A DNA stretch of 64,000 nt from Leifsonia shinshuensis (lineage in GTDB: Bacteria > Actinomycetota > Actinomycetes > Actinomycetales > Microbacteriaceae). How positions within the stretch are numbered: position 1 is the stretch's first letter; each line of letters starts with the position of its first letter. Where the stretch lies: NCBI RefSeq assembly GCF_022606355.1, contig NZ_JAHHZQ010000004.1:124001-188000 (forward strand), written 5' to 3'. Both the position numbers and the translations under genes were made by a program. Shown in pieces: positions 51,644 to 62,096 of the stretch. The notes under the pieces were generated by a model, which was given only the letters and a program-made list of their open reading frames with translations, made no database searches and was not told the origin of the DNA.

Positions 51644-51765
51644 GACGTCGGCGGCGGCTGCGCCGCGCCGTCGCGCTGACGCGCGTTGTCGCGCGGTCGC
51701 GCTTCGCCGGGCCTTGTCGCGGGTCGTCGCGCGCTGTCGGGCTGCGCGCATCGACCTGCGCCCGC

Positions 51766-51821
51766 GACATTCGTGACGAATGTCGCGATTCGTGCCACGA
51801 ATGTCGATGTTCGTCACGAAT
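51766..51821. repeat. Palindrome triplet C
   Basis: Centres are at 51775, 51795 and 51815. The first is a perfect 19-mer, the second ATTCGTGCCACGAAT, and the third has the core TTCGTCACGAA with the opposite central base. It starts 181 bp after triplet B. Confidence 0.85.
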
Positions 51822-51843
51822 CTTCGCCCGCGGCGGGGAGCGC

Positions 51844-51892
51844 ATTCGTGACGAATCGCCGCCGGAGGCGGGGGCGCGCATTCGTGACGGAT
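51844..51892. repeat. Two single palindromes near the DUF58 stop
   Basis: ATTCGTGACGAAT is at 51844-51856, and a degenerate copy ATTCGTGACGGAT is at 51880-51892. The spacing, 36 bp, differs from the triplets. Confidence 0.65.
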
Positions 51893-51941
51893 CCCGGCGT
51901 CGCCGTCGGCGCCGGCCTCGGAGCGGCGCCCGCCGCCACTG

Positions 51942-53273
51942 TCAGAGGCGGCCGGCGGCCTTCAGGGCCAGGTAGCGGTCGGCGAGGGCGGGCGGCAGGT
52001 CCGCGGGCGAACCCGTCACGACCTCCCCGCCGAGGCGCCGCACGGCGGCCGACACGCGCGCGACGTCGAGTAGCGCGCGCTCGGCGGAGGCGGCGCGGTA
52101 CACGTCCTCCCTGCGCCCGCGCTGCAGCGCGGCGGCTTCGGCCTCGGGGTCGGTCACACTCGCGACCACCACGATGTGCTTCTTCGTCAGCTGGGGGAGC
52201 ACCGACAGCAGGCCGCGCGAGCCGCCGGGCGCGTCGATGGAGGTCAGCAGCACGACGAGGGAGCGCTGGCTCGTCAGCGTTCCCACCTGGGCGGGCACAG
52301 CCGACCAGTCCATCTCGATGAGCGCCGGCTCGATGCCGGCCATCGTGTCCACCATCCGGGACAGCAGCTCGGCACCCGTCGCGCCCTGCACGCGACCGCG
52401 CACGACCCGGTCGTACGCCAGCAGGTCGACGCGGTCGCCGGCCCGGGTGGCGAGTGCGGCGAGGAGCAGGGAGGCCTCGAACGCGGTGTCGATGCGCGGC
52501 TCGTCCGCGATGCGCGCGGCGGAGGTGCGCGCGGTGTCGATCACGACCACGACGCGACGGTCGCGCTCCGGGCGCCAGGTGCGGACCATCACACGGGCAC
52601 CGCGGCCTCCCGTCGGGTCGTGCCGCCGCGCCGTCGCCCGCCAGTCGATCGACCGCACGTCGTCGCCGCGGACGTACTCGCGGAGCGAGTCGAACTCGGT
52701 GCCCTGCCCGCGCAGCATCACGCTGGTGGTCCCGTCGAGCTCGCGCAGCCGCGCGAGTCGCGACGGCAGGTGCTTGCGCGACGTGAACGGCGGGAGCACG
52801 CGGATCCGGCCGGGTGCCTCCAGCGTCGTCTGCCGCGACCAGAGTCCGAGCGGGCCCGCCGCCCTCACCGTCAGCTGCTCGACGCGGCGCTCGCCGCGAC
52901 GCCAGGGGCGCAGCGCGACCGTCACGCGTCGGCGCTCGCCCGGCGGGATGCTGATGGCGATGCGGGACGGTTCGGCGCCCGCCGACGGTTCCCAGGCGTC
53001 GCGCAGCACGCCCCGCAGGGTGCGGGGCCCGACATTCGTGACGAACAGCTCGGCGGTCGCGTCGGCCCCGAGCCGCACGCGCGCCGGAAGCTCTCGGCTC
53101 ACCCGCACGCGCCGCGGCGACGCGGCCAGGGCGAGATCGATCGCCCCGAGCACGACGCACAGCAGCACCCAGACGCCCAGCGCGGCATAGGCGAGTGCCG
53201 CCTCCCCGCCGAGCAGAACGACGGGGATGACGCCCAGCGCCAGCAGGGCGACGAAACGTCCGGACACGGTCAT
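51942..53273 (-). CDS. DUF58 domain protein
   Basis: A 443-residue protein with two N-terminal helices (FVALLALGVIPVVLLGGEAA and AYAALGVWVLLCVVLGAIDL). A beta-rich part follows, then the DUF58 signature GTEFDSLREYVRGDDVRSIDWRATAR near residue 210. The C-terminal half looks like a von Willebrand A fold, with the metal-site start VVVVIDTARTS. DUF58 proteins work with MoxR ATPases in assembling membrane or secreted complexes. It is the third distal gene after MoxR, 9 bp away. The sequence encoding ELFVTNVGP contains the core of the intergenic palindrome family. Confidence 0.9.
   Translation of the reverse strand: MTVSGRFVALLALGVIPVVLLGGEAALAYAALGVWVLLCVVLGAIDLALAASPRRVRVSRELPARVRLGADATAELFVTNVGPRTLRGVLRDAWEPSAGAEPSRIAISIPPGERRRVTVALRPWRRGERRVEQLTVRAAGPLGLWSRQTTLEAPGRIRVLPPFTSRKHLPSRLARLRELDGTTSVMLRGQGTEFDSLREYVRGDDVRSIDWRATARRHDPTGGRGARVMVRTWRPERDRRVVVVIDTARTSAARIADEPRIDTAFEASLLLAALATRAGDRVDLLAYDRVVRGRVQGATGAELLSRMVDTMAGIEPALIEMDWSAVPAQVGTLTSQRSLVVLLTSIDAPGGSRGLLSVLPQLTKKHIVVVASVTDPEAEAAALQRGRREDVYRAASAERALLDVARVSAAVRRLGGEVVTGSPADLPPALADRYLALKAAGRL
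53031..53045. repeat. Copy of the palindrome core inside the DUF58 gene
   Basis: GACATTCGTGACGAA matches the first 15 bases of the intergenic 19-mer and encodes part of FVTNVGP on the minus strand. The right arm is broken after the core. Confidence 0.55.
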
Positions 53274-53282
53274 CGGCGCGCC

Positions 53283-54295
<1,013 letters not shown>

Positions 54296-54299
<4 letters not shown>

Positions 54300-55588
54300 G
54301 GTTCCATTCTTCCGGTCGATCGCGGATGGTCGGGGGAGGCGGCGGCCGAGGTGGCGCGTTCGAGCTCGGCCAGCCGGTCGGAGAGGTCGATGAGCTCGCG
54401 GTCCGAGCGCGGGTGCTCCTCCAGCAGGAGCAGGAGGACCGCGGCGCGGTCGCGGCCGGTGAGCGCTGCGACGGCTTCGGCGACCTCGGCGGTCGTGGCG
54501 GCGCGGGGCAGGCCCACGATCGTGCTCAGTCGGCCGATCGTGCCGATGCGCAGCGCGTCGGCGGCGCGGAGCCGCGCCGACGATCGCTGGTACAGGCGGG
54601 CACGGCCTTCGCGCGTCTCGCCGGCGCGGACGACGACGGGGAGGTGCTCCACCACCAGCGGCCCGAACCGGCGGCCGCGCCAGACGGCCGCCGCCACGAA
54701 CACCAGGGTGAGCAGGATCACCACGGGGGTCACCCAGCCGGGCGTGAGGGAGGCGAGATCGGCCGGGCCGGTGACCGCGCGGTCCACCAGCCCCGGCAGG
54801 TACCAGACCAGTGTGCGGTGCTCGCCGAGGAGGTTGAGGCCGAGAGCGGCGTTGCCGAGACGGTCGATCCCGTCGTTCATCAGCACGGCCGCCGAGCCGA
54901 GGAGGTAGACCGTGCGGCCCTGGTAGGAGGTGCCGACCAGCGAGGCACGCCCTCCCGAGCCCTCGAAGCACGCCGTGGCGCCGCTCGCCCGGAAGGTGCC
55001 GGGCGCCGAGGCGCCGTCGGTGTTCGCGGTGGCGCGCGGGTCGATGCGTGCGGCGCGCTGCGCGGCAGGGAGGTCGCAGCCGGCGGAGGCGACACCTCCC
55101 GGCGCACCCGCGGCATGGACCGACGGCGCGAGGGCCTGGAGCGCGGCGAAGTCCGGCTCGACGACGACGATCGTGCTCGCCACGGAGGTCAGCTGGTCGT
55201 AGCCTTCGTGGTCGAGGTTGCCCGCAGGGTCGTAGACGAGCACGGTGGTGTCGTCGCCGGCGGCGTCGCGGACCTCGCTGAGCGACGCGGCCGTCTTCAC
55301 GGTCACACCCCGCTGGCCGAGCACCTGGGCCAGGGCCTTGCTGCCCACCGGTCCCGGGTTCGTGGCGCTCAGCGGGTCGCCGCCGATGCTGCGCCCTGCG
55401 CCCAGCGCCAGGCTGGAGAGGGCGACGAGCAGTGCGATGACGCCGAGGACGATCCACGGGACGGCACGGCGGGCCGTGCGCCGGACGGTGGGGGAGAGCG
55501 CGGTGGCGACTGCGTCCTCCCGGGTCGGGGCGGCCGCGGACACGCTCTCGCGCTCCTGGACCGCGCCCGGTGGCAGAGTTCCCGTCAC
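54296..55588 (-). CDS. DUF4350 domain membrane protein
   Basis: A 430-residue protein with a helix at PWIVLGVIALLVALSSLALG and a second at WVTPVVILLTLVFVAAAVWR. Between them is the extracytoplasmic DUF4350 domain, which begins SATNPGPVGSKALAQVLGQR, the typical entry, and contains VLVYDPAGNLDHEGYDQL and VYLLGSAAVLMNDGIDRLGN. After the second helix a cytoplasmic tail carries the basic FGPLVVEHLPVVVRAGETRE. It overlaps MoxR and DUF4129 genes by 4 bp each, so the operon is translationally coupled. Confidence 0.88.
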
Positions 55589-56241
55589 GCGACCACCGCC
55601 TCCTGAGCGGGGCGGATGCGCTGCAGCTGCGTGTCGAGGGCGACCAGCTGCTGGTACCCGGCCTCGGATCCCGGCCGGTCGAGGTAGCGCACCTCGTCGA
55701 ACGTCCGGGCGGCCTGGCGGAGCTCCGCGGCCTGGTCGGGAGCGGATCGGGCGGCTTGTGCCGCGAACTCGGTGGCGGTGGTCCCCGGTCGCACGTCCAC
55801 CAGGGTGCGTTCGTCGAGCGCGGCGGCGATCGCCCGGAACTGCTCCTCGATCGCCAGGGGCCAGTCCGCCGCCCTGGCGGCCTCGGCTGCCGAGCGGCGC
55901 AGCTCGTCCGCCGAGCGGCCGTCGTCGGCGCCGAACAGCGCGCGGCGGTCGGAGGCGGCCCTGCGGTTGATGCGCGGCCGGCCGAAGATCAGGAACGCGG
56001 CGACGATCAGCGCGGCGACGACAACCACGACCACCAGCAGCAGCACCGGTCCGGCATCGCCCGACGGCCCGCTGAACAGCGACCCCAGCCAGTCCTGCAC
56101 GGCCTTCGACGCGAGATCGAACCAGGTGGGTTTGGCCGCCTGGTACTCCGGCTTGGCGAGCTCGTTGCGCAGCCAGTCCTGCGCCTGCGGCGAGCTGGGA
56201 TCCACCGGCACGTCCAGCCGGAGCGCGGAGGGCAGGAGCAC
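55585..56241 (-). CDS. DUF4129 domain membrane protein
   Basis: About 218 residues: an N-terminal extracytoplasmic stretch (DPSSPQAQDWLRNELAKPEY), one helix (VLLLVVVVVVAALIVAAFLI), and the C-terminal DUF4129 domain with EEQFRAIAAALDERTLVDVR, PGTTATEFAAQAA and FDEVRYLDRPGS. The GTG at 56241 lies 2 bp after the upstream stop and is the best start; there is no clear ribosome binding site, so coupling is likely. In the same gene set DUF4129 proteins are thought to be transglutaminase- or MoxR-associated envelope factors. Confidence 0.85.
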   Translation of the reverse strand: MLLPSALRLDVPVDPSSPQAQDWLRNELAKPEYQAAKPTWFDLASKAVQDWLGSLFSGPSGDAGPVLLLVVVVVVAALIVAAFLIFGRPRINRRAASDRRALFGADDGRSADELRRSAAEAARAADWPLAIEEQFRAIAAALDERTLVDVRPGTTATEFAAQAARSAPDQAAELRQAARTFDEVRYLDRPGSEAGYQQLVALDTQLQRIRPAQEAVVA

Positions 56242-56243
56242 GC

Positions 56244-57647
56244 TCAGGCGCCCGGCCAGGTCGCGCTCGGCGCAGGCTGCGTGTACGGGTCGGGCAGGTC
56301 GTGGCCGGTCTGGCGGGCCTCCACGAAACGAACGAGCTCGAGGTCGAGCCCCTCTTTGCGCATGCGGAGGTCGATGTAGATGAGGCCGAGCGCGGCCGAC
56401 TGCACGACGCTGCCGATCGCGCCGACGATCGCGCCGACGACCGTTGAGAGCACGTTCACGCCGAGCTGGCTGGCCAGCACCGCGCTGAAGCTGCTCGAAT
56501 CGGCCGAGCTCAGCGAGGTCGGGGAGAAGACGCCTCCGGCCATCACGCCGATGAGGGCGAACGGGATCGAGATGACCTGGGTGACGGCGTAGATGATGAG
56601 GTACAGCAGGATGAGCACCCCGAAGGTGCGCCAGAAGTAGCCCGTCGTCAAGCGCCACGAACGGGCGATGGCCGACCGCAGCGGCAGGCGTTCGATCACC
56701 AGCGCACTGGGCACGATGGACAGCTTGGTGTAGAGCCAGACGAAGAGGGCAAGCAGCCCGAAGGCGCCACCGAGCCCGGCGAGCACGGCGCCGATCACGC
56801 CTGCCGTGCCGCCGAGCATCGCGAGCGCCACGATGACGGCCACCACGAGCGCGAGCGCCAGCAACCAGCCGAGGGACCACAGGAACGTCCAGCCGACCAA
56901 CGCCCCGAAGCGGCTGCGGAGTCGCGCCCAGAGGGCCCGGAAGGTCAGCTTCTCGCCGAGGGTCTCGCGCGACACCTCGCTGACGACGATGCCCTGCAGG
57001 AGCGCACCGAAGATCCCCGAGACGACGACCGCCAGAACGCCCAGCACGATGCTGCCGCCCACCGCACCCGCGGTGATCGCGCTGCGGTCGGCGGCGTCCG
57101 CGTTGTCGATCCGCGAGAACAGCAGGTAGCCGCCGCCGAAGATGAGCAGCGAGACGACGATGGTCGGGATGCCCTGCAGCAGCAGCGCGGCGCCGACCGT
57201 GATCTTGGGATTGCGCCGCAGCGCCTGGAACGGGGCGCCGATGAGCGTGCCGAACGACAGGGGACGCAACGGCACGAGGCCGGGCTTGGGCGGCGGCGCC
57301 CACCCGGGCTGGGCGCCAGGAGCGCCGTACTGCTGCTGCCAGCCGGGCTGCTGCTGCCAGCCGGGCTGCTGCTGCCAGCCGGGCTGCTGCTGATAACCCG
57401 GCTGCTGCTGATAACCGGGCTGCTGCTGGTATCCAGGCTGCTCGGGATAGCCCTGCTGCGGGTATCCCTGCTGCTGGTAGCCCGGGGCGTACTCGCCGTA
57501 CTGCGGAGCCTGCGCGGACGCCGGAGGAGCGGCCGGGGGAGCGGCCGGGGGAGCTGGAGGCGGCGTCGCGCTCTCGGGTCCGGTTCCGCCGCCCGCTGTC
57601 GCGTCGTCGGCCGAGCCAGGTGCCCGCCAGGTCTGGTCGTCGCTCAC
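56244..57647 (-). CDS. Membrane protein with Pro/Gln-rich repeat N-terminus (GDPD membrane-domain-like)
   Basis: A 467-residue protein. Residues 1-120 are low complexity: a Pro/Ala run, then repeats of PGYQQQ and PGWQQQ. Residues 130-450 have about six helices (LLLQGIPTIVVSLLIFGGGY, ITAGAVGGSIVLGVLAVVVS and others) with a segment SLSIVPSALVIERLPLRSAI-like before RSWRLTTGYFWRTFGVLIL, as in the glycerophosphodiesterase membrane domain family. The GTG at 57647 is preceded by GAGAGG. It heads the operon down to DUF58. Function unknown. Confidence 0.82.
   Translation of the reverse strand: MSDDQTWRAPGSADDATAGGGTGPESATPPPAPPAAPPAAPPASAQAPQYGEYAPGYQQQGYPQQGYPEQPGYQQQPGYQQQPGYQQQPGWQQQPGWQQQPGWQQQYGAPGAQPGWAPPPKPGLVPLRPLSFGTLIGAPFQALRRNPKITVGAALLLQGIPTIVVSLLIFGGGYLLFSRIDNADAADRSAITAGAVGGSIVLGVLAVVVSGIFGALLQGIVVSEVSRETLGEKLTFRALWARLRSRFGALVGWTFLWSLGWLLALALVVAVIVALAMLGGTAGVIGAVLAGLGGAFGLLALFVWLYTKLSIVPSALVIERLPLRSAIARSWRLTTGYFWRTFGVLILLYLIIYAVTQVISIPFALIGVMAGGVFSPTSLSSADSSSFSAVLASQLGVNVLSTVVGAIVGAIGSVVQSAALGLIYIDLRMRKEGLDLELVRFVEARQTGHDLPDPYTQPAPSATWPGA
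57300..57480 (-). repeat. Coding tandem repeat, PGY/WQQQ units
   Basis: An 18-base unit encoding PGYQQQ or PGWQQQ recurs about seven times near the 5-prime end of the membrane protein gene. The nearly identical units suggest recent slippage. Confidence 0.75.
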
Positions 57648-57838
57648 GCCGTGCCTCTCATCCCCCAACTGATGCGTGCTCCCATGCTGGCACATCCGCC
57701 GTTCCCGCGATGCCCCGCCCACGGGGCACGTCGCGCGCTGTCGGCAATGAGGGCGCCCGGCCCGCAACAGGCGAAAGCCCGCAACGGGCGCACAGCCGGC
57801 ATCGGGCCGGCATACAAGGCTCGCGCAGCCTCCTCGAC

Positions 57839-57844
57839 TACGCT
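57839..57844 (+). promoter_or_regulatory. -10 element of mtrA
   Basis: TACGCT predicts a leader of about 52 bases before the ATG at 57903. The 255-bp divergent gap also holds small GC-rich hairpins (GCCCG-CAA-CGGGC) but no gene. Confidence 0.4.
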
Positions 57845-57902
57845 GGACCCGTTACATCCGCGGCAAGCGCCGCCCGAGAGGGGTTCAGGGGAATCTTCGG
57901 AC

Positions 57903-58586
57903 ATGACTAGTCGCATCCTGGTGGTCGATGACGACACCGCGCTCGCCGAGATGATCGGCATCGTGCTCCGCACCGAGGGATTCGACCCCGTGTTCTGCGA
58001 AGACGGAGCCCAGGCGATCGACATCTTCCGCGCAGCCAAGCCCGACCTCGTCCTCCTCGACCTCATGCTCCCCGGCCTCGACGGCATCGAGGTGTGCAGC
58101 CGCATCCGCGCCGAGTCCGGCACACCCGTCATCATGCTCACCGCCAAGTCCGACACGGCCGATGTCGTCAAGGGCCTGGAGTCCGGCGCCGACGACTACA
58201 TGGTCAAGCCGTTCAACCCCAAGGAGCTCGTCGCGCGCATCCGCACCCGCCTGCGTCCCGCCCCGACCGCGCCGCCCGCCGAGCAGCTGCGCGTCGGCGA
58301 CCTGCTCGTCGACGTCGCCGGCCACGAGGTGCGCCGCGGCGACGCCCGCATCGCTCTCACCCCGCTGGAGTTCGACCTCCTGCTCGCGCTGGCCTCCAAG
58401 CCGCAGCAGGTGTTCACACGCGAGATGCTCCTCGAGCAGGTGTGGGGTTACCACTACAAGGCCGACACCCGGCTGGTGAACGTGCACGTGCAGCGCCTGC
58501 GCGCCAAGGTGGAGCAGGACCCGGACAACCCGAAGATCGTGATGACCGTGCGCGGGGTCGGTTACCGCGCCGGCGCGGCGACCTGA
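57903..58586 (+). CDS. mtrA: Response regulator MtrA
   Basis: A 227-residue OmpR/PhoB-type regulator. The receiver domain (1-115) has Asp9-Asp10 for Mg, the phosphorylated Asp53 in LLDLMLPG, Thr/Ser in MLTAKSD and Lys in VKPFNPKE. The winged-helix domain (130-225) has TPLEFDLLLALAS, LEQVWGYHYKADTRLVNVHV and GVGYRAG. It controls cell wall, division and osmotic genes in actinobacteria. The ATG is chosen because a longer open frame upstream crosses the promoter. It is followed by mtrB after 13 bp. Confidence 0.96.
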   Translation: MTSRILVVDDDTALAEMIGIVLRTEGFDPVFCEDGAQAIDIFRAAKPDLVLLDLMLPGLDGIEVCSRIRAESGTPVIMLTAKSDTADVVKGLESGADDYMVKPFNPKELVARIRTRLRPAPTAPPAEQLRVGDLLVDVAGHEVRRGDARIALTPLEFDLLLALASKPQQVFTREMLLEQVWGYHYKADTRLVNVHVQRLRAKVEQDPDNPKIVMTVRGVGYRAGAAT

Positions 58587-58599
58587 CCGGGAGGCCGCG

Positions 58600-60312
58600 A
58601 TGCGCTTCCGTTGGCCCGACAGGGAGTGGTGGCGGCAGGTGCCGTCCGAGCTCGTGCGCCTCTGGCGGCGCTCCCTGCAGCTGCGGACGGTCGCGATCAC
58701 GCTCCTCCTGACCGGTGTCGCGATCCTCGTCACCGGCGTCTACATGGCGCTCAGCATCAGCAACGACCTCTACCAGTCGCGCCTCGACCAGGCGCTGCGC
58801 GACTCCAGCCGGGCCACGACGGCCGCCCAGACGACGCTGAACGCCTCGGACATCGGGTCGGCGGACAGCGGCAAGAACCTGCTCAACTCCACCCTCCAGT
58901 CGGTGCAGGCGTCGACCTCCAGCCGCCTGATCGCCGCGTACCGCGTCCCGGGGCAGGACACCAGCGTGCTCGCACCTCCCGACCGCGGGAGCCCCGCACT
59001 CAACCCCGTCATCTCCCCGGAGCTGCGGACCGCGGTGCAGAACGGCGGGACCAAGCAGTTCTACCAGTCGGTCGCCCTGCCCTCCGGAACGGATTCGACC
59101 GACCCGGGGATCGTCGTCGGAACCCAGTTGACTCTGCCGTCGTACGGTCGCTACGAGCTCTACATCGGCTACAACCTGCGCGACTCGGAGAACACGCTCC
59201 TGTTCGTCCAGAACACGCTCCTGCTGGCCGGCCTCGCCCTGATCGTGCTCATCGGCGCCATCACCTGGCTCATCGTGCGCTTCGTCGTCGAGCCGATCCG
59301 GGTGGCGGCGCGCACCAGCGAACGGCTCGCCGCCGGCGACCTCGCGGTGCGCATCCCCGAGAAGGGCGAAGATGTCTTCGCGTCGCTGGCGCGGTCGTTC
59401 AACGGGATGGCGGACAGCCTCCAGAGCCAGATCAACCAGCTGGCGACGCTGTCGCAGCTGCAGCAGCGCTTCGTCTCCGACGTTTCGCACGAGCTGCGCA
59501 CGCCGCTGACCACGATCCGGCTCGCCGGCGACGTCATCTACGATCAGCGCGGCTCCTTCCCGCCGGCGACCAGCCGCACGGCGGAGCTGCTGCACACGCA
59601 GATCGAGCGGTTCGACCGGCTGCTCTCCGACCTGCTGGAGATCAGCCGGTACGACGCGGGCTCCGTGGCCCTCGAACCGGAACCGACCAACCTGGTGCGC
59701 CTCGCCGAGGAGGTCGTCGACGAGCTCCGGGCCGTCGCGGAGCAGAACGGATCGGAGCTGCGACTGGAGGCTCCCGGCGGCTACTTCGACGTCGGCATGG
59801 ACCCGCGGCGCATCCGCCGGGTGGTCCGCAACCTCCTCGGCAACGCGATCGAGCACGGCGAAGGGGCACCGGTGGTGGTGACCGTCGACAGCAATGAGAC
59901 CGCCGTCGCGCTCGCCGTTCGCGACTACGGGATCGGTATGAGTCAGAACGATGTCAACCACGTCTTCGACCGGTTCTGGCGGGCCGACCCGTCGCGCAAG
60001 CGCACCCTCGGCGGCACGGGCCTCGGCCTGGCCATCTCACTCGAGGACGTCACCCTGCACTCCGGCTGGCTGCAGGTGTGGTCGATGCCGGGCGAAGGAG
60101 CCTGTTTCCGGCTCACTCTGCCGCGCGTCACCGGGAAGGGCATCATCTCGTCCCCGCTGCCGCTGCCTCCCGTCGACGCGGGCGCGAAGCCGGGCCGCCG
60201 GGCGGAGGCGGCCCCGAGCGGCCCCGAGTCCGGTGCAGCGTCGGGGTCGAAGACGGTGTCAGCGGGCATCGACGACGGCATCGTACGTCCGGGAAGCGAG
60301 GCACGGGCATGA
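58600..60312 (+). CDS. mtrB: Sensor histidine kinase MtrB
   Basis: A 570-residue sensor kinase. The helix at about 30-53 and another at 204-230 bracket an outer sensor domain; HAMP follows (about 230-285), then the H-box [13 protein letters not shown] with His297, the N-box [31 protein letters not shown] and [13 protein letters not shown]. The last 75 residues are low complexity. Its TGA shares ATGA with lpqB, which is known to influence MtrB in mycobacteria. Confidence 0.95.
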   Translation: MRFRWPDREWWRQVPSELVRLWRRSLQLRTVAITLLLTGVAILVTGVYMALSISNDLYQSRLDQALRDSSRATTAAQTTLNASDIGSADSGKNLLNSTLQSVQASTSSRLIAAYRVPGQDTSVLAPPDRGSPALNPVISPELRTAVQNGGTKQFYQSVALPSGTDSTDPGIVVGTQLTLPSYGRYELYIGYNLRDSENTLLFVQNTLLLAGLALIVLIGAITWLIVRFVVEPIRVAARTSERLAAGDLAVRIPEKGEDVFASLARSFNGMADSLQSQINQLATLSQLQQRFVSDVSHELRTPLTTIRLAGDVIYDQRGSFPPATSRTAELLHTQIERFDRLLSDLLEISRYDAGSVALEPEPTNLVRLAEEVVDELRAVAEQNGSELRLEAPGGYFDVGMDPRRIRRVVRNLLGNAIEHGEGAPVVVTVDSNETAVALAVRDYGIGMSQNDVNHVFDRFWRADPSRKRTLGGTGLGLAISLEDVTLHSGWLQVWSMPGEGACFRLTLPRVTGKGIISSPLPLPPVDAGAKPGRRAEAAPSGPESGAASGSKTVSAGIDDGIVRPGSEARA

Positions 60313-62003
60313 TCCGGCGGACAGCACGGGGACTCGGCGCGGCCGTGGCCATCGCCCTCGCTCTGGTGCTCGCGGCGTGCGCGAGCATCCCCGACTCCGG
60401 ACCGGTGCGCCGGGGCGGACCCGTCGCACAGATCAACGACCAGCTCGACCTCGACTTCAACCCATCGCCCCCCGAGAACGGCGCGTCTCCGCAGCGGATC
60501 GTCCAGGGCTTCATCGACGCAGCCTCCAGCCCGAAGAACAACTTCCAGATCGCCCGCAAGTACCTGACGAAGTCGATGGCGGCCTCGTGGAACCCGGATG
60601 AGTCGGTCATCGTCGACGACGGCCGCAACCGCACGTTCGACCACGAGGGCAACCAGTGGTCGGTCGACGTGATCCCGGTCGCCAACGTCGACAGTGTCGG
60701 TTCGTACCGCCCGCTGGCGAGCAAGGCGCCGATCGGTCTCTCCTACGAGGTGGCGCGTGAGAACGGGCAGTGGCGGATCGCGGTGGCACCCGATGGCGTC
60801 GTCATCGACGACCCGACGTTCCGTGCCGTCTACAGCCAGCAGACGCTGTACTTCTACAACGCCGGCTACTCCTACCTGGTGCCGGACGCGCGCTGGTTCC
60901 CCGCGCGGGTCGCCTCGGCGGCGACCCGGGTGGCCGGTGCGGTGCTCGCCGGGCCGGCCAAATGGCTGAACGGCGCCGTGACGACCGCTTTCCCGCAGGG
61001 CACGCAGCTCGCGGTCCCGTCGGTCACGACCGCGGGGGGTGTCGCGCGCGTCGACCTCAGCTCGGAGGCCGGGCAGGCGGACCAGCTGCAGCTGCAGCGG
61101 ATGCAGCTCCAGCTCGAGCAGAGCCTCGGCGCCCTGGCGTCGTCCGTCCAGCTCTCCATCGAAGGCAACGTGCAGCAGATCTCACCGCTCTCCGATTCGT
61201 CGTCCCCGCTCCAGGACCCGTCGGTCGACTCGCACGCGATCGTCTACCGGGGCGACAGCTTCGGCCTGCTCAACGGGTCGACGATCACAGACCTGAGCGG
61301 CGTGAGCGACAAGGTGGTGGCGCTCCAGCCCAGCGCGGCGACCATCGACGCCAACCGCGACCAGGTCGCGGTGCTGTCGCACGGGACCGCCGTGCTCGTG
61401 CGCAAGTCGGGCGATCCGCTCCGAGTCGACGCGAGACCGGGCCTGATCGCGCCGGCGCTCGACAACGACGGGTGGCTGTGGAGCGTGCCGGCCTCTGCGC
61501 CCGGCGCGCTCCAGGTCGCGGGCTCGAACGGGCAGCCGCACGCGGTGAAGGTGGCCTGGCCGGGAGCGATCGGGATCGTCGCGCTCGCCGTCTCCCGCGA
61601 CGGGACGCGCGTCGTGGCCGTGCTGAGCACGGCGACGGGATACGCGGTGGTCGCGGCAGGAGTCGTCCGGGGCGCCGACGGGCTGCCGACCTCCATCACG
61701 CAACCGATCGAACTGGCGGTCGGCGACGGCACGCCGATGTCGGTCGCGTGGACGGGGGAGCTGACCGTCGCCGTCCTGTCGGCGACGAACGGCGACGCCA
61801 CCGTCATCACGGAGCAGACGATCGGCGGCACGTCGACCACGACGGCCGGCCCGACCGCCGGGCGCACGATCGTCGGCGCAGGAGGCCTCTCGCGCTATCT
61901 GGTGCTCGCCGCCGACGGCACGCTCCAAGCCCCGACGGGCAGCGGGTGGCAGACACAGACCGACAAGGTGGGCGCTGTCGCCGTCCAGCTCGGCCAGCCC
62001 TGA
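60309..62003 (+). CDS. lpqB: Lipoprotein LpqB
   Basis: A 564-residue lipoprotein. The lipobox is LAAC with Cys24. After it comes the GerMN-type domain ([22 protein letters not shown] up to about 190 and [20 protein letters not shown] near 275). The C-terminal half is a beta-propeller-like domain ([36 protein letters not shown]). LpqB interacts with MtrB in mycobacteria and modulates the MtrA response. The ATG at 60309 overlaps mtrB by 4 bases; the frame is open upstream but that part lies within mtrB. Confidence 0.94.
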   Translation: MIRRTARGLGAAVAIALALVLAACASIPDSGPVRRGGPVAQINDQLDLDFNPSPPENGASPQRIVQGFIDAASSPKNNFQIARKYLTKSMAASWNPDESVIVDDGRNRTFDHEGNQWSVDVIPVANVDSVGSYRPLASKAPIGLSYEVARENGQWRIAVAPDGVVIDDPTFRAVYSQQTLYFYNAGYSYLVPDARWFPARVASAATRVAGAVLAGPAKWLNGAVTTAFPQGTQLAVPSVTTAGGVARVDLSSEAGQADQLQLQRMQLQLEQSLGALASSVQLSIEGNVQQISPLSDSSSPLQDPSVDSHAIVYRGDSFGLLNGSTITDLSGVSDKVVALQPSAATIDANRDQVAVLSHGTAVLVRKSGDPLRVDARPGLIAPALDNDGWLWSVPASAPGALQVAGSNGQPHAVKVAWPGAIGIVALAVSRDGTRVVAVLSTATGYAVVAAGVVRGADGLPTSITQPIELAVGDGTPMSVAWTGELTVAVLSATNGDATVITEQTIGGTSTTTAGPTAGRTIVGAGGLSRYLVLAADGTLQAPTGSGWQTQTDKVGAVAVQLGQP

Positions 62004-62096
62004 CCGACGTCCTCCACAGTTCGTACCGACACCGGGTTGTCCACTGATCCCGGGCGCAGGCGGGGGAGGAGGGGCACCAGGGGCGAGGCTGGAGGC

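Larger units (their letters stand above)
51160..51941. repeat. 782-bp convergent intergenic region with palindrome array
   Basis: No credible gene lies here: the open frames that cross it read through the palindromes on both strands and have low-complexity Arg/Ser-rich products. The region holds two families of odd palindromes, three 20-bp-spaced triplets, 18-bp direct repeats and two degenerate copies close to the DUF58 stop. The whole block lies between two convergent 3-prime ends. A REP-like array of protein-binding or hairpin elements is the closest known class. Confidence 0.85.

Noticed and set aside
51357-51821. CRISPR array
   Set aside because: The repeats are palindromes inside triplets with homologous, not unique, spacers. 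Spacing is 20 bp within and about 200 bp between triplets, and no cas gene is nearby.
51063-51881. Open frames reading through the palindrome array (TFVTNV and HSSRMS repeats)
   Set aside because: The palindromes create similar peptides on both strands and in several frames. The products have no domain, no start with a ribosome binding site and strongly biased composition. I treat the region as non-coding.
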